From Clavelina lepadiformis (lineage: Eukaryota; Chordata; Ascidiacea; Aplousobranchia; Clavelinidae): a stretch of 64,000 nt of DNA. The stretch spans positions 4,838,501 to 4,902,500 of the forward strand of contig NC_135241.1 of NCBI RefSeq assembly GCF_947623445.1, written 5' to 3'. The notes under the pieces were generated by a model that saw nothing but the letters and a program-made list of their open reading frames with translations, ran no database searches and was not told the DNA's origin. This document shows positions 14,397-27,800 of the stretch, in pieces. Positions within the stretch are counted from its first letter, which is position 1. Every line of letters starts with the position of its first letter. The translations under genes and the position numbers were made by a program.

Positions 14397-14640
14397 AGAC
14401 GTTTGTCTGTCGTATTTAATCTTATCAACTGGAAAGGTGTTGTTTGACAGGTTGTAGCGTCTATTGTCCTATACTTTACAATAGAGTGCACAAAAGGTTT
14501 GATCATAATGGCCTATGCTGTAAACGACGCTACTAGGAGGAATAAAATACTTATTATACTATACTCTATATCATGCATCTTTAGTAATCTTACATGCAAT
14601 GTTGCCATGAAATTCCAGGTTTAATTTAGATACCCTCGAT

Positions 14641-17600
14641 ATCTTAGCACAATGTTAGTAACTTCTTATACGTAGGAGCTACGGAAGAGTGATTCAACAA
14701 GAACTTTGTTCCGAGGTCCAAGAGCTTAGAAGGGCCCTGCGCAAACCAATAACTTAATCATTCACCATACACTCAGAATATGCCATTATCATTGTGTAAT
14801 CTCTGATAAATACACTTATTTTATATTTTTAAGTGAGAACATTGACTAATATAATAATATTTATTGCAAAGTTTGAAAACAATGGTTGGACTCTTTACAT
14901 TGTGTTGTAAAGCATTTATGAGTGTTAGTACGTAGATTTATTGAAAATGGCTATATGCAATACGCAGATCTAAAGACATTTTCCATGTTTCGAACAGTCT
15001 TCAACCGAATATATTGTTGTTCTGCCGTGCAAATACTCACTTGGAGATCATGTTTCCACCCAACTAATATCAAGCCGCAAGAGAGCACGCTTGATTTGAA
15101 TTTGAGTGATTAAACCTTCAGAACAGGTTACCGTGATTTTGTGGGAAATGAAATAAATTGTTTTTTTCCGAAACGAAAATATGCCGAATTAGCAAGATAT
15201 AAAATTTTCATGGCCTACTGTTATATTATTTTGTTGTCTTTAAGTAACAGTAATTTTAAAGTAACAATTGTGTTCGGCCAATTACGCCTCAAGACAATGA
15301 ATTTTTGACATGGCCATTTCATTAACCATTAACATGCATTAGCATTTGATTAACCATGCCATTAGCATTTGATTGGGTTAACGTGGCGAGTGCAAATAAA
15401 CGTCGTAATCAACTCCATATCTTTTCAGTGGTTTTCCTTAATGTGGCTCAAAACTTACCCGGGCTACGTTTTGAGTAATATCCTTTACTACTGTATTTTG
15501 TTTTTAAACTTTTCAAAATTTCCATCTTGTTTGTGTATGTCCTCTATGCTATTTCCTATGGTTGTAAGGAAGTGAGAATATTTAAGTTTACATTCAAGAA
15601 ATCAAGTTTTGCCAATAGCTTTTTTGACTTTTACGATGCTTTGAATTGAGCATTCAATTATAACCTAGCAGTTAAGCACCGTACATAGAAGGCCATCGTT
15701 ATACGCGACACCTAACTGAGCTATAAGGAACCTTATATTTGAACATTCTATGCATATAAGTTTTTAAAATGTCGCTAGTGGAATTATTAATTACAATGAC
15801 AGTTTGCTTTTAAATTAATGTATGCCGTTGACCGTTTGTGATGATCAGTTGAAACTTAATAATGAAATAAACCTTAAATTAATTCAACCTTGGGTCGTAT
15901 TGGGATTGCTTGCCATGACTTGTTTTTGTCACTGTAACATGACGCGTTTAACGTCATTAGTCGTATTTACGTTTGGTTGAATAAAACCAGATGGTCAAAG
16001 TAGCCTTGCTTTATGCTTATTCTTCCAAAAAGCCTATAAAGTGAAGTTATTGCGTCTTCAAACAAAGCCACCTACGGCGCTTATTTCATAGCTATTAAAC
16101 GATCAAATGCTGATCTAATGTCTTTGATGTGGAGTCCATTGGGTGGCCAGAATAAATGAGGTCATCGGGTTATTTCAATATAATACTTTCTGCTAAATGT
16201 ATTGTAGTTTTACCACTTTTTAGCTTTTTCTTCACATTTTATCACCAAGCAGCTGTGCAACGTGGTCATTTAAATGTTATTAAGTTAGGTATCTTTGAAA
16301 ACAGAAACAATGTTATGTGTATGCAGTCTGCAGAGTACAACGAAGTGTTCAAACTGCCGTTTTGTCCGGCTGACATATAGACCACTTGAAAATCGCTATT
16401 CGTCGTGTTATCGTCTTACAAGCATAGGAAGCTACATGTAGTTTTAAGGCTTTTCTCGTTTCTCGGCCCGTCAGGTTTTGAACAACCCATTTAGCACCAA
16501 TATTTGCACAGGCAAGTACTTTATCAGGTCATATTACCAGCGTATGACGAAGTTGGTCGTCAGCAAGCGTAATGTTACCTCACTGGCCGGCAACGCATGA
16601 CTGACTGCGCCTTTTCCTATGTTGTTTTTGTCCGTGTCGTTTAAACAAATTAAAAGCAGATATTGGACCGTGTTAAGCGTGTGGCCAATACTACAAAACT
16701 GTTTTAAAGCTTTTTAAATGTTTTTACCGTAAATATTTGTTGCGAAGGATGGTTTTATAATAAAGCTTATATCAAACAAGCTCGACGTTTACGCTTGCTT
16801 TCCCACGACCCATGGACGGACCTATAAGCGCGCACGGAAAACATACAAACTTAAATGAAAGAACCAAGTTACGGCATTGGTATGAAATTTACATAATATT
16901 GCCATTCCAGTTAACGGAGCTTAAAGTTGTCTTAAGGAAATATTAATTTTGGGCGGCCTCGGTGTCGCGTTTTTTTGAAAACCAATTTTTTTGTAAACTT
17001 AGAAAAGTTACCCATCGCTAAAATAAAATTGCTTCTCCGGAGACAACACTTAAGCTCACTTTGTAACAAATCCAATGAACTTCAAATCGTATCGAGAGGG
17101 TGACGTCGACACAAGACTGATGAGGCGTGAATAAATCTCCAAGCGTATTGTGAAATATATTACCATGAAAAGACAGAATTTGGTGTGGCCATTTTATTTT
17201 GAATTTTCTTGTCAGCAGCGCTATGAATGGATGAACTCCTAATTACCTGTCAGACTTGATTGATGAGGCATTTACAAAAATCGATAACCTTCCGAACCCA
17301 TGCACTTGATCTTGAAAAGAAAGATAACAAAACTACATTAGTTAAGTTTATTGCGTCAAAGAATTTGTTGAATTTCAAAATTTCTTTTCTTTAAGGTAGA
17401 ATCAAGCCTGTTACACACTAGGACCGGATTTAATGGAGAAAGGTCATCTGGCGTCATTCATAAAGCTTGAACAAGACATGAATTACCACAAGGATGGTTT
17501 TGTAACGGAATTTGTGTTACTATATATAGAGACGATGTATTGCAAATGATATTGTCAAACTTTGAAGCAAAGACTTACACCACAATAAATATGCACATTT

Positions 17601-17661
17601 GTAAATCACAGTCGCTTTTGACAACAGAAAGCAAACAATAGGTTCTTTTTTTTGGCAATGT
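14641..17661. other. Intergenic, no gene recognised
   Basis: Single-copy AT-rich sequence lies between the repeat array and the 3' end of FoxB. Its open frames are short and have no recognisable domain. It presumably includes the FoxB 3' UTR near its right side. Confidence 0.6.
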
Positions 17662-19155
17662 TCATTTAACTTGCAATTCCGTGAATCTTTTTAGCTTCGC
17701 GAAAGCAGTAAAACTTTGCCGATCTTCATCATTCTCGAAGGACTGCTGCGGTAGTGATTGTGAAGTGTCGAAATATGGTTTAAAGTTGTAGTCCTGCGAT
17801 GATGCAGTGTGCTGAAATTGCAGCGAAACTTGCGTTCTGGGACACTGTTTTGCGTTGGAAGGGTTTTCCTGTTCATCAACAGTTTTGACAAAATCGGAAT
17901 CCATCTTTTTCAAATTTGGCCAATTTGGAGTAAACGTGGGAGAAGTGGTCTGCTCAGATTTGGGAAGAAAATTCTTGTAAATATTTTTCTCTCCTTTGTG
18001 GAGGATCACGTCTTTCTCTGGAACATCCGTCGGTAACAGATCTTCATACTTGATTCGTTTCTCTTTGCACTCATCGTCGCTTTCAGAAAGTCGCTTTTCT
18101 CCCCTGTTAGAGGTTGATGTACTGTTTGCATTCGTTTTAGTTTTTTTGGGCGAGTGACTACCGTTGATGATGCTGTCGATGGAGAAACTGATCGGAGGAG
18201 AGGAGCTCTTGAACGAAGTTTCCTTCGACATCTTACCACCTTCATCTCCACTTTGTGATAAATCCTCTTCTTTCCAGAATTGACTTAGAGATGACGGTGG
18301 ATCAGTCTTGTGCCCATTTGTCTTAGAAGTAGAAGACACGCCGCTCTTTATCATTGGGTGAGAATGATGCTGGCGAAAGGCGTTTGACTGATGAAAAGCA
18401 AAAGCATCACTTAACATCGGAGGTGACAAACCGGTCATGCCAAAAGTGGTCATGGCGTTTCGAAACCCAGCCATGGCTGTTTGAAAATATGTCATGGCTG
18501 CAATGTTGGAGTCACCTTGGGGTTGAAGCGGGGAAAAAGCCGGGTTTAGGGGCCTGGTTGGTACCGGAGTTACGTAAGGGTTGATGATTGGGGTTTGAAT
18601 CCCACGAAAAGCTGGAGTAAAAAAGAGGCTTCCCGTTTGTAGATTTATTCTCTTGCACATGTCAGGTACTGGTTGTCCACAAAAACTCTCTTGCTTTATT
18701 GAAGCAGCTTCCGAACTTTGAAAGGGAATTAGCCCGTTTCCAATCGGGCCAGCGGGGGAACCGAAAGGAGAATCAAACTTTAGCCGTCGCCCATTTCCCC
18801 GCAACCCTCGATTTGTATGGTTAGTTTTGAAACGCTGTCGACGTCGAAGATAACTTCCATTTTCGAACATCTCACCACAGGTTGGGTGAAGAGTCCAAAG
18901 GCTTCCTTTACCCGGTTGGTCACCTCGCCGTGGTACCTTAACAAAGCAATCGTTAAACGAGAGATTATGTCGGAGAGAGTTCTGCCAACGCTGAGTGTTA
19001 TTCCTATAGAACGGGAAACGATTCATTATGTATTGGTATATTTCAGACAGGCTCATCATCTTGTTCGGTGCAGACTGAATAGCCATTGTGGTGAGGGCAA
19101 TGTAGGAAAATGGCGGCTTTTGTTCGCTATAACTGTCGCGCCCTGGTCGCGGCAT
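17662..19155 (-). CDS. FoxB: Forkhead box transcription factor, FoxB class
   Basis: A single-exon frame of 497 codons encodes a nuclear DNA-binding transcription factor. The forkhead domain spans residues 12-110, at the very N-terminus as in FoxB. It includes [15 protein letters not shown] (residues 13-27), the recognition helix around [16 protein letters not shown] (59-74) and wing residues [11 protein letters not shown] (81-91). The opening MPRPGR..YS.QKPP and the [17 protein letters not shown] end (94-110) are FoxB signatures. The remaining 390 residues are low-complexity, Ser/Pro-rich with acidic and basic stretches, typical of a disordered regulatory tail. The start is chosen because MPRPGR is the conserved FoxB N-terminus. 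FoxB genes are usually intronless, as here. In chordates they act in early neural and mesodermal patterning (family knowledge). The FoxB assignment rests on recalled family sequence, not on a tree. Confidence 0.93.
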   Translation of the reverse strand: MPRPGRDSYSEQKPPFSYIALTTMAIQSAPNKMMSLSEIYQYIMNRFPFYRNNTQRWQNSLRHNLSFNDCFVKVPRRGDQPGKGSLWTLHPTCGEMFENGSYLRRRQRFKTNHTNRGLRGNGRRLKFDSPFGSPAGPIGNGLIPFQSSEAASIKQESFCGQPVPDMCKRINLQTGSLFFTPAFRGIQTPIINPYVTPVPTRPLNPAFSPLQPQGDSNIAAMTYFQTAMAGFRNAMTTFGMTGLSPPMLSDAFAFHQSNAFRQHHSHPMIKSGVSSTSKTNGHKTDPPSSLSQFWKEEDLSQSGDEGGKMSKETSFKSSSPPISFSIDSIINGSHSPKKTKTNANSTSTSNRGEKRLSESDDECKEKRIKYEDLLPTDVPEKDVILHKGEKNIYKNFLPKSEQTTSPTFTPNWPNLKKMDSDFVKTVDEQENPSNAKQCPRTQVSLQFQHTASSQDYNFKPYFDTSQSLPQQSFENDEDRQSFTAFAKLKRFTELQVK

Positions 19156-22100
19156 ACTTTCAGAATCTTAATGGACGTTTTTGAAATATAATAAATTATT
19201 TTGTAGTTTTCGGTTTAATCAGATTAAACAGATGCTGCTGAAGTCTGAAATAAAAAGGTATATTTCAATTGATTAACAAATATATAAGGATTTTTATAGA
19301 AAAATTAAATTATTATTAAAAATAAAGTAATTACCGTAAGTTCGTATACGTAAAAACAAGACTAAATGTGTTCAGGAAAACGTACGTCTGCAAGAACCGT
19401 CAGATATTATAGTATTGTTACAGTATATGAGAAACAATATATTCAAACAAACTGCATCCGATTGCAGAAAACTTCATAGAAATCGGCCGCCTTTCAGCTT
19501 TCCGGCCGTAAATTGATCTTTTCTCTGTATCGAATGTTACACAGGTGTGCGAGATAACCCGATAGAAACAATTGAGCGGCCATTTTTTACTACGTTTGCT
19601 ACAGACGTGTATATGATGAATGGCGACATGCAATTGAAGCCATTTATTTTCCCATTTTGTATTACTTTGATGTATTGAAATAGCCTATTTACTAAGTTTT
19701 AATACGTTCGTATTAGTCATTAAGCAAAATGTATTTTGTTGCCACCTTGAAACAGTATTTGTAAAAACATTGTTTTGCGAAACCGTTTAAAAACAGTTTA
19801 AGTCGCAGGTGGTAATAAACTAGGCCTTTCAAGTATCCTGACTAACGTTGTATTTGATATTAAATATTTTCTCTTCATATCTTGATATTTTCACGTCACA
19901 GGCTTGTTGCAATCTTCGCTGAAATTTCATAACTACCAACTAACTTGACGACAATTTTTTTCTATTAAGACGCCATTTCAATTAACAACTTTCTAATTTT
20001 CATAAATGTCATTTCTGCAATCTTTTTGAATTTTACACTGAGCTCTTTCTTAGGATTTTGAACTCCTCTACTGCTTACGGTTTCTCGTAAATGTGTCGGC
20101 AACGACCGACGCAAACAGTTATGTAAGGCGCATTTTTTCTCACCCTTTTTGCGTAGAATAAGGACAAATATTTCTTCATGTCGATCTCCCGGTTCTTAGT
20201 CTAACAAAACAAAATCAAATTTATGTGACAAACTACCTGTGATTTTAACAAGAGCTTTTTGTGGTTGATTTGGCTTTTTGCAGAAATGACAAATACCCGT
20301 TTTACCTTTTTTTGCTAATTCTTCGATCCAATTTTTCGCTTTTTGTATTAAAATTGGAGATGTTTTAATCACATTAAGAACCACTTTTAAAGAATCCTCA
20401 AAAATACGAACAATAAATTTACGGTAAAGTAAATATTTACAGCTTTTTATTGGTATTAGGTGGCCTCAGTTATCTAATATGCTCATTTTGTGTGGGCAAA
20501 AATATGCCTTACATTTCATTGCATGGTTTTGTGACTTTTTCAGATAACACTTTTGACAATATTAGCATTACAAATAAACCTGGAAATGTAATCTTATTTG
20601 AAAAAATAAAAATAGGTTTATTTACACTCGAGCACTTGACCGATTCATATATACAGTATCTCACTGTTTTGAGACCACAGCTGGAGGCTGGCAGGTTTTA
20701 GACAATTTGTAAAACTTATTCAATCACCATGTAATCTAACTCAAATAATATACAGTAATTAAAGCCAAACAAAAGAAAAATCGGAGTTGTAGCACAAATA
20801 CCCAGCAGTTGTTTTATACGCAGGTGATCAGTAGGCTACTGAGTTTTTGAGTGTTTCAGCTCAGCAGGTTTTCTTTGTTTCAAAATGTAATTAACGCTTC
20901 CAAATAAACAATTAACTTAGATATAATTAAGAGCTGAGTTACGAAATGTAACGCCAAGTTAAATATAATTAAGTAATTGGTTACAAGATTGGCTGTACCC
21001 AAAGCAACTCGGCTATAATAACCCAATATGAGCGTTCAGCAATTCATGTGAGAAAAAGGCAATAAACAACAAATTTTACATTGCATAATGTATATTATAG
21101 AAAAAGGTTTCAAAAGTTGATATTTTGTTGATTGGGTTTGCTGTATTTTGGTCTAATAATAAGCCCGTTTCTGACGATAGTCTTGTTTTTACAATATTAT
21201 TATGAGTCTGTCTTCAAACAAGTAATCTTACGGACAATAAGCTAACACACATAACCGTGATAGACAATTTCAAAGCGATGTGCGTTCGACCGGCAAATAG
21301 AACATGAAACGTGAATTTTCTCACAATAAATTTATCCAAAATTTCTGACAAGGGAATTGCTTATTGATAATATTGACACGTTTGCCAAATCCGGATGCTA
21401 CTGGCGAGCATCGATTTTTCTTTATATTGTCCATGATTCGACCAACACACTCCTGCATTTATGAAAGTCGCTCGAATGTTATTAAATGTTGTAATTGGTC
21501 TTACTTTTGTGTAAAAATTATAGTCTACCTATCTTATGTAAAATTGCCTACTGAATAAAGGGGCAGTTAACTTGCAGCTGTATACTGCTGTTGCTCTGCG
21601 GCAAAAACATCCTGAAATCACGCCCAGTATCTTGTTCAAGCTGCTCATATAATTTGCAGGTCAACCGATGTCTCGTGGACCCATCTTAATCCTGCTCGAT
21701 TGTGTTTTTGAAAATTCGTTCATGCGAAAAATTGACGATCCCTTATTGAAATAACGCGCAAATCCAATTTTGATTAGATTAGAACCATTTGTCAAAAGCA
21801 GAAAAATTTTCAAACACCAATATTTGTCTTAAGGTTTCTCATGGAGTTTATTTCGTATATGGCAACATTTCAAATAAAGCATGTTTATGTTTAATACCTA
21901 CAATACCAATTCATTCTTAAAAGGAATTTTTAACCATTTTTTGTGCACGGTTGCAACCGGAAATAAACTCCATCAAAATAGGAAATAAATTGCACTACAT
22001 ATACTTTAAAAACATTTTTCAGCAAACATAGGCATTCCACCAACGATAACAACTATATCTACAGTTGGGATTTGTCAAATTAGTTTTGCATTTACGACTG

Positions 22101-24347
22101 TTACATTTTTGATAAACGCAATCCCATTTGCATTGCCGCCGCAATTCCGGTATCTTATCGCCCGAGTGTCGCCGGACAGCATCAAACAAACAAAAAGAAA
22201 ATAGGATTTTACGTTAATGCGCCCCAAATTATACAATGTATCATTTTCAAATTCTGTGAGAAAAGAAAAAGATACATATTTAATCGAGCAAATAATTAAT
22301 CGGTAAATGAATTTCTCAATTATTAACATTCATGGTGAAATGTATGATAAGGAAAAACACATTTCCGTAATCTAACAATGAACATGCTTGAACTACAGTA
22401 TTTTTGAAATATATTTTTGCCTGTAATTGTGTAATACAGCACATAAGCAAACGTATAATTTCATAAACATTGTGTTTAATAATACTTTGTTTGTGCTGCA
22501 TTTAACATGCGTTTCCTCTTTTGTGTCATTGAAGCTTTTATTCTTAACACAGGGATTCGGCCAGATATTGCCGTTGCCTATAATATGATCACAAACTTCT
22601 ATCACTAATCGCAATTATACCCAAAAGCGTGATTATCGTAAAAGGCGTGAAGTATAGCTGTAAAAAGGGCAATAAAATGAAAGCAACTGACAGATTACGC
22701 GTTCTTGGAAAATTGATTAAAATATTTCTACAAATTATACGATGAGGTCTGTATTGTGTGACACGAAACAAATGTTTAATCGTCCAAATCGGACCCGTGT
22801 AATAGAGGTTTGCTCTGGGAGATCGTAATCTACATCGAGGGTCAACGATCGTGTCAGATTTGTCACTTGAGCGTATTTAAAGAAGACCTTACGCAGCTTG
22901 GCTCACTGCAACGTGAAGGTTTGGAAAACTGGCTCGTGTTCTAAATCAATATAAATTGAAAAACCGATGAATTTACACAGAACGGTTATGATATGTGCTT
23001 GAAACATATTTATACTTAAAGGATTCCGCGGATTGGTCGCGTGTTTAGAATCGACCTCGAAGATCTAGCGCCCTTTAATTTCAATAAAAGAAAAACGTTA
23101 AATATTTTGACACTAAGACCGGAATTTATAGACCTCTACTTGAAAATTGAATACACTCTTTTTGTATTTTAAGTTTTTATATAATTATACCTACATACCA
23201 ATGTTCCAATTTTGTTTGCGCTAAACAAGTTATAGTTTGATTAATGTGTATAAGCCACATATATTGCTTCAAAATGAAAACGTTTTTGAAAAGTTTTACA
23301 ACTTTCGTCTGGTGACAATGTGCTTTTTGTATTATGTGGTAAGTGCTTGGAACAGGGCTTTGTTTCTTTGTCAGCCAGCTGTTTGCGTTTCACTTCATTT
23401 GCGTTTAATTGCTTTTGTCTCGTCACATACATACAGAAACAAATACTTTGAGCTGCTGTATAGAAGTGGACGACTGCGCAAAGGTCATATTCACACTGGC
23501 AAAGTTTGCATAACGGGTGGCCGCGGGGTAACTGATATGATCATTCTCTTAGATCGATACACCTGCCTTCCGCTGACCGGGTTTCGTTTGTCTAAACACG
23601 GCTGAAGTGTGAAAAGACTCGAGATCTTGACGACTGCGTGGTATATAAACATGCGATTAAGTGAAACGATTAAGAGAAACGACACTTTGTTCAAATACTG
23701 AGAGTGTTTTTCTTGTGATCAATTACAAACATTAATTGACGTTAAAATGTTTGTTATCAATACGAGATAATTGACTTGGGTATATATTATAACCTATAAC
23801 CGTTAAAGTGTTGTTTATTCTACTCTATTGTCTATCACGATCCAAGCTAAGCTTCGTAAAATAAATTTTGATCAGAAATTGCATATACTGTAAAGTTGTT
23901 TGCAATAAACCAGAAACAGAATATGTACAAACACGATACATTACATCGATAAAACTAGAACAAAATGGGTATTTGTCTACGAATTTTGAGAAAAAAGCGT
24001 GCTGAGAAAATATTGAACACATTGTCATATTTGTAACCTGTGTGTATTATTAGTTACTATTTAAACGTACATTGGCATATTACGAAATACGAACTTGCGT
24101 GTGTATTTTGGGAGACAAAACGAGAGAGCATGCTTGAAAGTGTTATAACGCATGAATGTGTTTAGATGTATTGGTTTTCCTAAGTCTTGGTCTGAAACCT
24201 TGTTACAACAATTCTTTAAATATACAGGAACGGCTTATTTTGAGAGGTTATCTCGTGAGAAATAGAAGTTTTAATAATTTGTTAAGCTGTGAAAATTGCG
24301 AAGTGTTGAAAGATTCGATTCTACTCCCTTTTTTACATGCAAAATAT
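19156..24347. other. Gene-poor stretch upstream of FoxB
   Basis: No gene is recognised except a small Cys-containing remnant near 20.2-20.6 kb. AT-rich throughout. A 13-bp motif TGGAGTTTATTTC near 21842 recurs inverted near 21958. Being directly upstream of a developmental regulator, it is a natural place for FoxB promoter and enhancers, but no specific site is proven. Confidence 0.5.
20196..20612 (-). pseudogene. Possible decayed Cys-containing coding remnant
   Basis: On the minus strand an open stretch running down to a stop at 20196 can be read back to about 20460. It ends with a lysine-rich segment containing ICHFCKKPN, a CxxC knuckle. In another frame just upstream (about 20470-20570) a stretch contains CQKCYLKK and CKAYFCPHK, also Cys/His rich. 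Read together they look like a zinc-binding protein broken by a frameshift and stops, perhaps from a transposon. No family is recognised, and chance is a real alternative. Confidence 0.25.
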
Positions 24348-24835
24348 CAAAATCGTAACCAAGTCATCAAACTCGAGTCGCAAGTCAAGTCAATTCATTT
24401 ACCTTTTAAGACTTAAGTCAAGTCGAGTTTTCTAGTACAAGTGACTCGAGTCAAGTCGAGTCTCTTGGTTAATAAGACTCTAGTTAAGTCGAGTCGATTA
24501 ATATTAGAAACCAAGCCGAACAAAAGCAAAAACACCCTTTCCATCAACCATAAACGTTTAGGATTATTACAAAATTTGCTTCATTTGGCTGCAACGTACG
24601 CATTCGTAGACAAATAAAATGAATTTAAGTTACACTTTAATGTATTCTGACTAAAGAATAGAGATTCATTTTACTTTAATGCTGAAACGTAAACAAAAAG
24701 ACCTGACTCGAATCGAGTCGAGTCATTTCAAACGATGACTCGAGTTAAGTCATTTTTGCAGTTTTCTTTGAAGGGACTTGAAGTCGAGTCTTTGAAAAAA
24801 GTGACTCGAGTAGAACTCAAGTCATTACGACTCTG
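24348..24835. mobile_element. hAT-like MITE built of GACTCGAGTC palindromes, copy 1
   Basis: The element is 488 bp long, flanked by the exact 8-bp duplication CAAAATAT (24340-24347 and 24836-24843). Its ends match as imperfect inverted repeats: CAAAATCGTAACCA on the left and, reverse-complemented, CAGAGTCGTAATGA on the right. Both subterminal regions are dense in AAGTCGAGTC and GACTCGAGT repeats. There is no coding capacity. The 8-bp duplication fits the hAT superfamily. A related element lies at 42458-42968. Confidence 0.85.
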
Positions 24836-27800
24836 CAAAATATTTTGCTTCGGACAATTCAGTGTTTTCTTTTTAAAGTAATTAAAACACAAGACTTTCT
24901 TGCTGTAAATTAACATTAACAGTTAGCTTACAACGATAAATACAACTATTTCTTTGATAAATTACCCTTCGTCTGCGTAAGTTTCTGGTAATTAAATATC
25001 GTTCTAAACTCAATAGTGTTATGGCCAAAGACATTGTCGTTTAATTAAACCTATAACAAAATTAAATTTATTTGTTATTACGAAGCACTCGCCTTAAGCA
25101 AAGCATTAGTTTAATTTATAACATTACATGTCATTTGTCACCGAGTTGCAATTATAACGGTACGTTTATACAACCCGTTGACATTTGGACAAATAAAACA
25201 CGAAACAACACGCTGCTGTTTGGCCGTAAATCAGGTGCAAAAACAAAGGTGTAAACAATGTTTGATCTGTTTTGTAACATTACCGGCACCTAAAGTAGGA
25301 AAAGTCCATGGTTCGAGTGGTTATATTTCACTCTCTTGCTTTCATCGGTTTTTGCTGCGCAAACAGCTAATTAGAGAAAAGGATTTTGTTTATATAACTT
25401 TTGGCACAGTGGACAATTGATTGGGTCACTGTAGATGGATAACTTACCGTGAAATTGGCTATGAGACGACGACCTCGCTGTATGAGAGCCATGTGTGTAA
25501 TGAAGCATGTTATATGATCTATTTATGCCGAATGTTGGTCAAAAGTTTCGATTTTTTTTAATAGGGAAGAAGCGTTCATACACGGAGAAGACGTTTGGAA
25601 ACAGTTTTATTTAATTAAAACAGATATTAACAAAGCGTGAAATTGAAACTCATTCTTTTGTGACATGGGAACAATTCACCTGTTTGGCCAAATGCGACGA
25701 GTTTTAAAACAAATTAACTCTTTCCTACTATTTAAGTCTTTCTGCTTAATTAATTTAATTATTGTTCGATATAATTTTAAAAGAAGAATCGAAACAAAGT
25801 GAAAAAACAGAAAGCCGATAGATGATGCAAATATGATGTCATTTAGCCAAAATTAGCTGCGCAAGATTGTTTTCTCTTTCGTCTTTCAAAAGCTGTTTAA
25901 TAAGTCAACTTTCCTGGTGACGGTTTATACGTAAGCTAAAAGTACTTCATGATTTTGGTTTTGAAAATACCAATTATTCCACAGTTTCTCTTTTAAATTT
26001 GAAAGCTTTCAACAAAGTATTTTGAAACACTGGTAGTCGTCATTGGTCGGGTTCCGGAGTTAAAAGTTAATCGCCATTAAGTATGAGAACCAGAAAAAAT
26101 ACCGGATTTGTGCAAAATCAAAAACTGCTCACAAATTTTTTTGGTTTGTCACAAAATTTTTTCAAAGTCTTCAACTGCCGGAGCGGTGTAGTATAAATGC
26201 AGGCTGATCATTAACCTACAAGCGTTGGCAAAGCAGTAGTCACAGGAAAAGTTGTAACTTGAGACGCAGTTTAGAAGAAAATGCCGTCTTTTTTCGTTTG
26301 ATACTCCAGACATGAAATTCTTAAACTTCCTCTCGGTGACGGAGCTTCTTCCTCACACAAACAAACATACGGACTTCTTAGCATTTTTTACTAGAAAACA
26401 GTGCTAATGGCGGAAGGGTTTTTACGGGAATTCTTAGAATGCAATTATAGTTAACAAGCTCATTTGAAAATGGGAAAGCAAAAATGAGTTGTAAACTTGG
26501 TTTTCCGTGAAGAATTTTTTCCGGGCCCGCGCAAGACGCGAATACTCGAACTTTCAAAATTTAGATTCGTTGTTGTAAATGGTAGCGCGTGTTGTCTAAC
26601 TCTAAATAGTTCAAAGAAGTGTTAGTTCGTACGTATCTCACTATCTCTTATGTATGTACTTTTCCCTTTATGGCTGACTTTCAATGTTCCTTCTATGCAA
26701 CCGAACTATAATAAGTACGATTTTTTTAAAGAATTAATTTACACTTTTCCTCGAGCTTGTGTTGCTGAAATTACAAACCCACGGAGCAAACCATAAACCT
26801 GTAAATCCACAGTGAAGTACAAACAAAGTCAAGTGGTAAACTTGACTTAATATGTCTATTAGTTAGGTATTTTAGAATATTCAATTCATTTCAATTTTCC
26901 AACTGTTTGTACAAATAGTTGTTTTGTAACGATCGACGCCATTATGAAGTCACAAACAGGCGCATGACGACGCCGTTGATGATTTATGGCAGTGTGTTGT
27001 AAATCTAGCGGAGCAATTGAGTTTATGGCGATGTTAACGCGCATAGTTATCTCCGAACGATACGGGCCAGGTGTGAAAAATCAACCGGCCAGTAAAGTGA
27101 CAGACACGTGTATTGAACTGCACATCGTGATACAATTTCCCTTTTATGTACTTTTGCTGGACGAAGAAAGCAACGAAATAGACGCAGAGTTGAAATATAG
27201 GATCTATCACCTACATGACAGCGAACCGAACGCGGTCTGTAATAAAATGCACACGAGACGTCGGTTTGTATGGTATTAGTTCAAAGGAAATTTGTGATAA
27301 CATGTTCGACGCAAAGCTGTTAAAATTAGCCGCCATAAAACTAAAACACCAGCAAGATTCAGATTGAAGCCTATTTGGAATTTGCTGACGTAGTGTAGCA
27401 AAATCTTAACAAGATCAGATATAAGCTCCATTGACGAAGAACAGAAGACCTACTAAATTGAAGCAATCTTAATTACAGTGTGTAAATAGTGATAATATTT
27501 ATTTCTTCTACATACGCTTTGTCACAGTTCAGTAACACTTGCTAAATTATATCATGTCCAAACTAAGAATAAAGATTAAGAATTTAATTTCAAATCTAAG
27601 ACGGTTGAAAGAAATGGAAAAAAACTGGTGACGGCGACTCCATAAACTGGTAAATTTGAACTTCCAACACCTGCTTCTTCGCGCACAACATTGTCAAAGT
27701 TTCAGTACGTACATAAATCGAGTTGTATTGCTAACAAATTTACTGTGGAGACGGCTAATAAAACTGATGTAAAGTTTACAGATTTTGGTGATTGGAAATC

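Larger units (their letters stand above)
1..14640. repeat. Array of diverged long tandem repeats (about 3.2-3.4 kb period) with a superimposed 2.9 kb duplication
   Basis: No gene-like coding sequence is seen here. The same landmarks recur in order. A block ending in GCATCATGAAAC-type sequence lies near 3886, 7297 and 10641. A block reading CAAGTTCCAACGCTGCTC lies near 4430, 7800 and 11050. A block reading TATAGTCGTGACGTATAGTC lies near 5510, 6645 and 9990, with variants at 1120, 3245 and 12670. A local extra copy of about 1.13 kb appears when 5040-6100 is compared with 6175 onward. Separately, 1-2900 is a close copy of about 11661-14480. Copies differ by substitutions and small indels. This looks like an old complex satellite or segmental array, possibly built from a decayed transposon. 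The 14640 edge is approximate, and the left edge is outside the window. Confidence 0.8.

Noticed and set aside
23237..23605. 122-codon plus-strand frame upstream of FoxB
   Set aside because: Composition is that of random AT-rich DNA with Cys/Phe runs, and no domain or exon partner was found. A TATATAAAC near 23641 was considered as a TATA box but has no gene to serve.
26986..27279. 97-codon open frame with a balanced amino-acid composition
   Set aside because: No recognisable domain, no consistent splice sites and no neighbouring exon; chance openness is the simpler reading.
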